NCBI GenBank assembly: GCA_000469685.2
Contig: LS997567.1
Span: 7,395,374 to 7,459,373, forward strand
Length of the DNA: 64,000 bases
Origin: Haemonchus contortus
Lineage: Eukaryota; Nematoda; Chromadorea; Rhabditida; Trichostrongylidae
Direction: 5' to 3'
Position numbers and translations under genes: made by a program. Of the stretch, positions 11,161-20,100 are shown piece by piece; the first letter of the stretch is position 1, and each line of letters opens with the position of its first letter. The notes below the pieces were generated by a model. The model was given only the letters and a program-made list of their open reading frames with translations, searched no databases and was not told where the DNA came from.

Positions 11161-12131
11161 GTGGTGATCGCCTATCAGCTGAGATATGGTACTCCAGAAA
11201 ACTGTCATGCCAATAAAATGGCACGTAAGTGGGTGCGTTCAGAGTTCAACGACGTGCCGACTTACCAATCAATCAACGGACGGACACTGTTGGTGGCCAC
11301 GTGTTGACAACGCAGGACAAGTTAAGTTTACGGCCGCGTGAGCTTTAGCGGAATCAAACGCAATTTGATCTGCGTTGTCAACACGTGGCCAGCAATGCTG
11401 TCGGTCGCTCGGCATGTCGTTGAACTCTGAAAGCACCCAGTGGTGTATGAATTATTATTATTAAATCAATACGGTACAGGGATGAAATGGTGTACCAAAA
11501 CACCATGAGATCATGCAACATTTTGCAATGGTGTGTTCTCCCGATTCTAGGGGCATGTGATTCCTGTATAGACAACATGAACAGCCATTCAGGCTATTGC
11601 CGTAAGTCGTAAGATTTGGCTTCCCACCGTCCCTCGTGAATCCTTCTCAACCCAGTTTGCAGCTCCATGATTCAAGGAATCTGCAGCCTTTTGGATCGAA
11701 GCGGAATGGTTGGTGCTTCTGCACATCAGCAACGACATCATAAATTCAGACAGGGCCCCGATTAATATCAAAACAAGCTTCCTAGTTGCAAAAATTCAGA
11801 AAAATTCCTACGCAATCAGCTAGAAATCTTTACTTAGCAAAGTGTTCCGAAAGAGCCAGATACAGTTCAATGCCGACTACTACAGCAGCTATTAACTACT
11901 TCTGTGGACCGCTGCAGGGAGTGGAGAAGAGATTCAAGTTCCTTTTGAATCGTTTAGGCGATAACTACCACCGTCTCAGCGTTGCATCGAAGTTCAGCCA
12001 GATCAGATGGGAAGGATCACCAAGGTAGGGTCACCCAGATAGCCACCCGTAGATCATCTAAGGCACTGTGGTGGGTATACGTTTTAACGCACAGGACCGT
12101 GCTTCATGGACCAAGTATTTTTCTACCCGCG

Positions 12132-12335
12132 CGAAGGTGGTGTACTGGCAACACACACACTCACATCTCACACGCATTGTCATGGGTCGACATTCACCTC
12201 AGTTAGCCAATTCTTCCGTACCAGACTGGGATGATAAAAGGGCTGACTTGTCCATCAGCTGGCCACCGCGAATCATTCCATAGACCACATACGCATTCAA
12301 TACGCCATTCTGATTGGAAGTCGTACGGATGGGCA
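12132..12335 (+). repeat. tRNA-derived SINE copy
   Basis: GAAGGTGGTGTACTGGCAAC at the head and TCATGGGTCGACATTC at the B-box position. The tail blocks TCAGCTGGCCACCGCGAATC and CACATACGCATTCAATACGC match the other copies. The middle is shortened. Confidence 0.7.
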
Positions 12336-13574
12336 CATCACTGGGATAGGAAATCCAGGGTATGCTACCTTTCTTTTTCATCCAGGTCCATGGTGCTTCC
12401 CTAAGCTCTCGCAGGGACCAATATAAAATCACAATCTCCCAGAGTACAAAACGGATTTAAAAGTACGTGAATATGCTGTACAGTAACTCAAGACACACTC
12501 AAACGTCTCTAAGCACTCGTCGCACATATTTACAAAAAGGTAGTCCGGCGATGCGGGCGGGGTGAGTAACCTTGCGTTAGGGGGTTACTGTATCATACGT
12601 TCATGGGACTTAGAAATCAGACTTGTTTCAGAGGGGGAGCGATCAGAGATGCGCTCAGGTCGAGAGCCCACTCTAATGGATGGTATGCAAACTGGGCGCT
12701 GGGGACAGTGGAAGGTATTACATCGCCCCCAAAAACTTGCCTATACCTTCATCACAAATCAGATTGTGATTCCCGTTACTATTTTCATACATTCAACACA
12801 ACCAGCAAGTAAACAAGTCACCACCCTGAATAGAATCGCCAGCTCTAAATTACTTGTAGTCGTATAGTAGTATGCCGTTCACTCGAACGGTGCTAACGCC
12901 CATACATGACGTACTAGTCTCACCTCCTGCTGACTATGTACATATATAACCGATACCGATAACCGGTATCGATTCACAATTGAAATTCTCCGAGACTTGC
13001 AATCTCGAACAATCGCCACGTATCCACATCCACCTTTACCACATTGAGGTGCTCCGTACATTCCGCGTGTTTGATTTTCCATGTCAACAATGGAAATTTC
13101 AGTAAACTTTCAAAGGAAAATGTTTTCGAGGATGTACCTCAGTAAAAGAACACTCCTTCTCAATAAATTGTGTAACATGGTTTTCAAATATATAGTGAAT
13201 GAGAAACATCTCTTTGAAAAGTATATGGGAATAATAAAGGGAGCAATTTGGAAAAACTGTCGGGTTGGATAGCATGAATGGGATTCCGCTTCTTTTCAAA
13301 GCTGGTTCTTTTACACATCATATTCCCCTGGAAACTATGGAATGGTTCTGGAATACTGCATCCGTTGATTTAGACCACCAATTCCACCATCGTGTTGAGT
13401 CACTCGAATTACCAATCGGCCTACTTGGAAGAGTCCAGTTCCCAGCGTAAGAGCCGCAGCTTTCGGGTGCTTCCACCTCAGCGAGACCACAGCATTTCGA
13501 GAAGAGACCCCTCCCACACATACTAGGGTTAGGTATCTCTGCATCAAAGGCATAGGTCTAACCTAAGACTCCTA
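12336..13574. other. No supported gene
   Basis: The palindromic stretch CGATACCGATAACCGGTATCG lies near 12950-12971. A frame at 13335-13447 reads MEWFWNTASVDLDHQFHHRV but has no splice context. Confidence 0.4.
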
Positions 13575-13990
13575 AAAAGTAGGGAAAATAGAGGTTGGAC
13601 GAGATTTCCATGACGGAAATGACATGAAAGGGGTATTCGGAGTTGTTGCAATTGCGCAAAGAGCCGACTACCTCAAGCTAAAACTGTCCAGAATTGCCTT
13701 TCACTGTCGCTATGGGTCATGAGAAGTTGTTCGAACTTCCTACATGGATTCTCTTGCGAATGGTGCAGCCTCTGCAATCCCGGTGAAACTCGTCCGAGGA
13801 TACGCACGGGACAATCCTTGAGCTATTATGATGTTCTATCTATTGTCCTACCTGACAGCGCCAAATATGGTATACAAAGGGGCTACAAATTTGTTTTGGG
13901 GGGATAACTCATAAACCATTTTTAGCGCGAGCTGTGCCTTTAGCGGGTTTATCCCCAACAGCGATACTGTTGTCGCGACTGACGGCTGAC
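13575..13990 (+). repeat. Family B repeat, shortened copy
   Basis: GAGGTTGGACGAGATTTCCA, TCGCTATGGGTCATGAGAAG, AACTCGTCCGAGG and CCTGACAGCGCCAAATATGG correspond to blocks of the copy at 44105-44670. Confidence 0.65.
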
Positions 13991-14111
13991 AGATTTAGCC
14001 AGAAAGGTTAGTGGCTGGACCACATATATTTTATTGTCTGCGGTGTTTATACAAGTCAAAACCTCCACAAAATTCAAAAAGTAATTCTAGACATTCTGAA
14101 CAACACATTAC

Positions 14112-17100
14112 CTGCTCATAGTAGTCCTCTGATGGTATTCCAGGTTTACCATCTGTGGAGAAGTCCACGTCTGGGAGAGATTCTTCACCATCCTTGAATT
14201 CGATGCCAAAGTCCCCATCTTCGGGTGTCAGCTTGGAGTTCTTCTCTTTTGCTAAAAGCAAAAATATCACGTAATGGACCATGATGAAAGGCGTTCTGAT
14301 CAGATTCGAGCCAATTCTTGCTCTTGTCCCCCTTTCATCGTCACTACAGCGCGGAAAGGTTCTCAATAGATGGTAACAGGTGAGGCAACCCTAAACTCCC
14401 CCCTAAACATCAATTCCACGCTGTCCATCTCCTTAACAGAAGTTGCTAGTTCAGTAATCCATTGCACTATTTCATGTGTCGTTTGATTCGGTGTTGTTCT
14501 TTTCGATTGCGTCCCTCTCCGTTCTTCTTTGGATCTCTTTGTGATCATTTCCCCAAACCTTGAATTACAGAATGTTTCTTAACAAAATTCTCTGACTTTC
14601 TTAGTACCTACCCAAATCAAACCAATCGCTACTCTCGTGCCTTGCACTGTTCGAGGACCTCGTTTCCGACCTTATGCAGTCACGCCCGACCGTAATACTA
14701 GTTACGACTTTTCATTTCAGCACATTGGAGCTGCTATAAGTGAGTTCTACCCACCAGCATTCTATCCAACAATTAGTGGGATTGATTTTTATCATCTTTT
14801 TCAGACTAGTAAACAGGTATCCAACTGTTGGGGGAAAGGCGCTTGCAAATGAGAAACCTATTCAATAGCGGTTTGGAAAAGAATGTTTCGAGATCTTCAA
14901 TATTAAGGTGTAATATGTTCTAATCCATTTTCTTATCAATTGCTTTGCGCTTAATGGGTAAACCTCCGCGAAAACATCGCCCCATTCTTATATTCCTCAT
15001 GAAACGGTAAAATTTCCCAACCCTACCTAGCGATTGTCACACCGCCGGGTAGGGTTGGGAATGACAGACTTAGCACGATCACGACCTATGTTGATCATAG
15101 GAGGGTGTCGTTAGGGTTGATGACAAGGAATCTACTTGAAAAAGAATCAAGGATAGATTCTCTGGGCGTTGACCAATCCTATCTGAGGGATGCACCCCGA
15201 ACTCGACTTCCATTCAAAATCGTAATGACATACTGAATGTCTTGCAGTGGCCAGCCGTTGTACAAGTCAGTGCTTTTACCCTCCCAGACGACAATCAGAC
15301 GATCTTTGAGGTAGGCTCGGTTAGCCTTTGCGCATATCGATCTGGGATTTGAACCCATGACCCACCTGTGCGGGGTAGTGCGCCAGTAGCCACTACACTA
15401 CCTCCGAAAGCTGTTTGGGGCTGTATCGCGGAATGGATCTGAACATCTTACACCTTAATATTAAAAATCTCAAAACTTTCTTTTCCAGACCGCTATTAAA
15501 TAGTTTTCTCAACAGCAGGCGCCCTTCCTTCAACATTTGAATAACCTGCTTACTCTTCTGAAAACACAGTAGTAAATAATCAATCTCACTGGTTCCTGGA
15601 TGAAATACTTTTACATAGGACTCACCTAAAGGTACAATTCACGATAATTCTGGGTATTCCAGATTATGACGAAAAATGGAAGATAAGGTGGGGCATGGTG
15701 CAATGGAGGCGAAAAAACTGCGTGAATCGGTATTTCCAAAGTGATGAATGGCGTCAAAAACATCATTAAAAAGGGGGCTGGACGAGAAGAAGACCAGAAA
15801 AAGAAGAAGAAGGGATGTTTGGACAAGCTTTACAATGTCTGCCACTGCGTACGTGAGGGTCCTGTTGCGAATCGCTGAATACAATAAGCAAAAACGTTCT
15901 CTGGGGTTCATTCACTTATGAGCGTAATTTAAAAAAATACAAATAAGATGGCAGCAAAAATAGCCAACCTTTTTCAGCCTCTTGAGGTAGCAAATTAAAT
16001 AAAGGATCGCAACAGGAAAAAGAATAAGAGAACAAAAGAGTAGGAGAAAACTGGCTTCGTTCATCGATCAGCTGGTTGTGTGTGGGTCCTAAAGCGAATA
16101 TCGCCTCGAAACTCGTCTGACGTGACATCGGTCGACAGGCGGGTCATGTGGGCGATACGGTAACGGGGCTCCCACTATGCCCTAACTGTTGAGTTTTTGA
16201 CCCAACAGCGTCCGTCTTGTTACCCTCAAAAGCCATCAGTTATTTCTAGAGAGAGGACTCAGAAATCTGAATTTAAAAGATTTCTCATTTGCTGGCGTCT
16301 TTCCTGCTACAGTTGCTTAACCTGCTTACTCTTCGGAGGAAGAAATGAAGATCAACCTCACTGATGTTTCACGTGGAATGCTTTAAGCTAGAACTCACCT
16401 GAGGCCAAAGAAGTCTCACGTCTTGGAAATTTTCGAAAATTTTACCGTTTCATGAGGAATATAAAAGGATAGTGCTGTTTTCGTTGTAGTTTTCTCCCTA
16501 GGGCAGAGCAACAAAAGAAGTTGAGGAATTTTCATCCGAAGCACTTTATCCCGGATGGGTTCGAAACCGCTCCTCATCAGGTTCATCATTTGTTGCAGCC
16601 TTCCCACTTTCGATTGGTAGTATACTTAGTACTTGGATACTTGGCAATATACTCATTACGTCAGAGAAGTAATAGCAAATGATCGAGATATCATCGAGAA
16701 ACTTCTCACAGGGCGTCTGAGACCACTAATTATCAGGTTTTAAAGGGAAAGTTTACAGGCGGAGGACCTCCTGACACGGTAGTATTTCTAATTTTAGCTT
16801 CATGGCTGTCGTTCTTTTGCACAGAGCGGTCATCCCGAAAATTTGAGTGTTAGGATTTCCGAAATAACTAGATGACAGCTATTACTTATATGCACATATA
16901 AGTAAATGAGGTCAATTTGAGGGAGACCAAATCTGACCGCCTTTGACTACCGGGTAGACGTTATAAGTTTAAGGGTCCGGGAACTTCTCCCTGAAGACGG
17001 CGTCGCGCACGCCGCACCCGCCACGTATCGCAGGATTGCGATGGCGGATTGGAGCGCGCAATTTGTGAGGTAGGGAGTCCTTTAATTATTCGAATTGGCT

Positions 17101-20100
17101 GACCGTTCTCTTCAATTTCAAAGCAGTCTTGATTTTCGCTTTCATAGGACGAGTCATTCTGATTAATCAAGTCTAATAAACATAAAAATTAAAAAGAAAT
17201 AGAAAAACGATCAAATCCAATAAAAAGAAGGGTAATTAGCGAAAAATTCCGCGTCTTATCGATTGGCGGGGGAGTACGGTAGTTGCAGTGACATTTGCCG
17301 CATGCCGCAAGGGAGAATGCAGCAATCCGGGAGAAGTTCCGTTACCCCAAACGCAAAGGCACGGTTCATGATAAAAATGGTTTCTGAGTTGACCCCTAAG
17401 GAATACCCAGTGGCCCCCAAGGGTAATAGGAAGAACGTCCTAAATCTCAACAGCTAATGCATAGTGGGAGCCCCGTTACCGGCTCGCCCGGACTTCCCGT
17501 CCGATGTCACGTCAGACGATGTGGAGGCGGTACAGAGTGCACTTACTCGCTCTAGGACCCATACACAATCAGCTGATCGCCGAGTGATTAAGCGATGTTT
17601 TACTGCTATTTCCTGCTTACTTGCTTTCTGATTTTCTTTTTCTGCTTTTTTGCTTACCGTAGACAGCTATTTGCACCAGGACCCGTACGTACGCAGTGAG
17701 ACACGTTGTATAGCTCGTCCGAACGTCCCATTCTTCTTCATTTTTCCTGTCCCATTCTCATCCAGCCCTCTTTTTTAGCGATTTTTCGAAGCCTTCTCTA
17801 ACATTGGAAACACTGATTCAAGCAGTTTCTTCGCCTTCATCGCACTATGTTCCATCTTATCTTCCATTTCTCGTCATGGTCTGGATTACCCAAATTTATC
17901 GTAAACTGCTTTCAATCAGAATGGGATAGTCGCTTCTTTTGTGCAATGAGCTGATCATAATGAGCAAATAACAACCTAAAGGCAATCTATATTTCAAATG
18001 AGGGAATAATAATAATAATTCAACGAACATAATGGATCTGCAGACTACCCTCCACGAAACTCTACTAAAACTCTAAATAGTTAGTTAATTGACTCACCCT
18101 TTGCTGATTCCTTCTTTGCTTCACCCAGAGCACTTCCGAACAATTCTTCCATTCCAGTACCGGCTGTGAACTGCGAAATCAGTTCAGGGTTCGACAAAAG
18201 ATTTCCGATCGTCTCCCATCCGTTGGGATCATGAATCAAGCTGAGAGCCGTCTGAAAAATTGTCGATTTGTTCTTACTCAGTAATTTCGGAGAGTAGTAG
18301 GTTCCGCTGTATGCAGATGGGTATCGGTCCCTTGCGCGATTCTTTGATCGAACCCCAACTCAGAGCCGCTTAACCCTCAGGTTCGGGAAGGTAGAAGTTC
18401 TCATAGCTGTTTACAAGTGAAGATACTCTTTTTCACGCTGACCGAGTCTCACATCACTGTACGAACCACTCATTCAACTGGCGAAATCTCAATACACAGC
18501 GAATGCCTGGCGCATCCTCGTGAGTGGATTGGCCAGGACAAAAATTTGCGAGGCCTACAGGTTAAGCACAGACTCTTGCTCCATTGATAAGTAGTACAAG
18601 CTATGAAGACCCAACGTCGCAGGAGATTGAAATGCTCAAACTGATAAAGTGGTATCGCGTGATCCAAATAAGGAAGTATTAGGTTGGTGCAAAAGAAATG
18701 CAGGTTTTTTGTTTTACTAGTTTCAACACTATTTTTTTGAAGAAAACTAAGCCTTTTTCATGGGGTATTATATATTGTTGGAAAGCTTATTCTTTGCGTT
18801 TTTTAAATATGTATGTGAAATTTCATTCAAATCGCTTAATTTTAGAAAAATGTGGTTTTTATTTTCAGATGTCTAATCGCAATTTCGTCAAATTTACTTC
18901 TATGAGTTCAAACTGGGTCGGACTGCCGCTCAAAACGCTCGAAATATCAACGAAGTATGGGGCCAGGGAAGTGTCAACGAATGCACAGTACAACGTTGAT
19001 TCCAAAAGTTCCGCGCCGGCAACACCAGCCTCGAAGACGAACCACATTGCAGCCGTCTACCAACACTACCAGATGTCGTGGAGCTTCTTTTTGGTCCAAC
19101 CACTGGGCAGATCGTCTCCTGTTGTCATAAAGTATCCATTTCTCATCGCAAGTTACAATCCGTTCAAGAAATGGATCGCTGGCATTGCGCAAAAGATGAG
19201 CCGACGATATCTCAAAACGACGATTTTTCTGACTTTCGGTCAATTCATGCGGAACCCATTTGTCAAGCTTCTTAGTCTTCCCAATTTGCTTCAAATGGCG
19301 AACAACTGTAGTGTGATGGACACTGAGTTCCTTCGCAATGTCTCGTGTCGTTTTGTGCGGATCAGCTTCGACGGACGCCTTCAATTGATCGTTATCAAGA
19401 GTTGGTGGACGGCTGCCATGTGGTTCGTCTTCGAGGCTGGTGTTGCCGGCACGGAACTTTTGGAACCAACGTTGTACTGTGCATTCGTTGACACTTCCCT
19501 GGCCCCATACTTCGTTGATATTTCGAGCGGTTTGAGCGGCAGTCCGACCCAGTTTGAACTCATAGAAGTAAATTTGACGAAAATTGCGATTAGACATCTG
19601 AAAATAAAAACCACATATTTCTAAAATTAAGCGACTTGAATGAAATTTCACATACATATTTAAAAAACGCAAAGAATAAGCGTTCCAACAATGTATAATA
19701 CCCCATGAAAAAGGCTTAGTTTTCTTCAAAAAAACAGTGTTGAAACTAGTAAAACAAAAAACCTGCATTTCTTTTGCACCAACCTAATAGTAAAAAACTC
19801 ATTATATTGTATCAAAGCCGTAACTCTTTAAATCTTCAGAAAATCAATTATAGGATTATTTGCTTCATGAGCAATCAAAAACATTAGATCACAATCACCT
19901 GGAAGTTGCTGAAGAACTCAGATCTTCTGAATTGATCGATAGCTTTGTAGATGTCGCCACAACTAAGTCGATTGCAGAGTCCAAGAAACTAAAAAAAATC
20001 ATAAAGTAAGCATTTCCTACAAGACAGATCTGTCTAGATTTTAAAATTTCAAAAAAGTATTAAGAAATGGAGTTGCACAAGATTACGTGTCTATAACCGT

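Larger units (their letters stand above)
10836..11467. mobile_element. 630-bp foldback element with nested palindromes
   Basis: The outer arms of about 55-60 bp (10836-10892 and 11408-11467) are inverted copies: ATTTAATAATAA, then CTCATACACCACTGGGTGCT, then TTCAGAGTTCAACGACATGCC. Inside lie a near-perfect hairpin at 10897-10979 and a 20-bp inverted pair at 11295-11314 / 11371-11390. A third copy of the GGGTG.GTTCAGAGTTCAACGAC unit lies at 11231-11260. Part of a family C repeat (from 11066) is embedded. No coding sequence is recognised. Confidence 0.85.
18679..19787 (-). mobile_element. Mariner element (cecropia/bandit-like) with 387-bp inverted arms
   Basis: The element is bounded by TA on both sides and starts and ends with TTAGGTTGGTGCAAAAGAAA and its complement, the terminal repeat style of Hsmar1/cecropia mariners. 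The right arm (19401-19787) and left arm (18679 to about 19064) are near-identical inverted copies of one segment: terminal repeat, 5' leader and the first codons of transposase. A unique loop (about 19065-19400) lies between them. Transposase therefore starts in both arms and the 3' half, with the second and third catalytic positions, is missing. It sits in intron 4 of the host gene at 22952-14112, on the same strand as the longer transposase fragment. It cannot move by itself but has both ends a transposase would need. Confidence 0.95.

Noticed and set aside
15440..15565. SKQV segment as an extra exon of the 22952-14112 gene
   Set aside because: Exon 5 ends in phase 1, and joining to this acceptor gives an immediate stop; exons 5 and 6 join directly in frame.
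18698..19624. Longest open frame in the window (308 codons, plus strand) as a gene
   Set aside because: It reads through the left inverted arm, the loop and the antisense of the right arm of the mariner; only the first codons after the internal ATG resemble transposase, and they are frameshifted.
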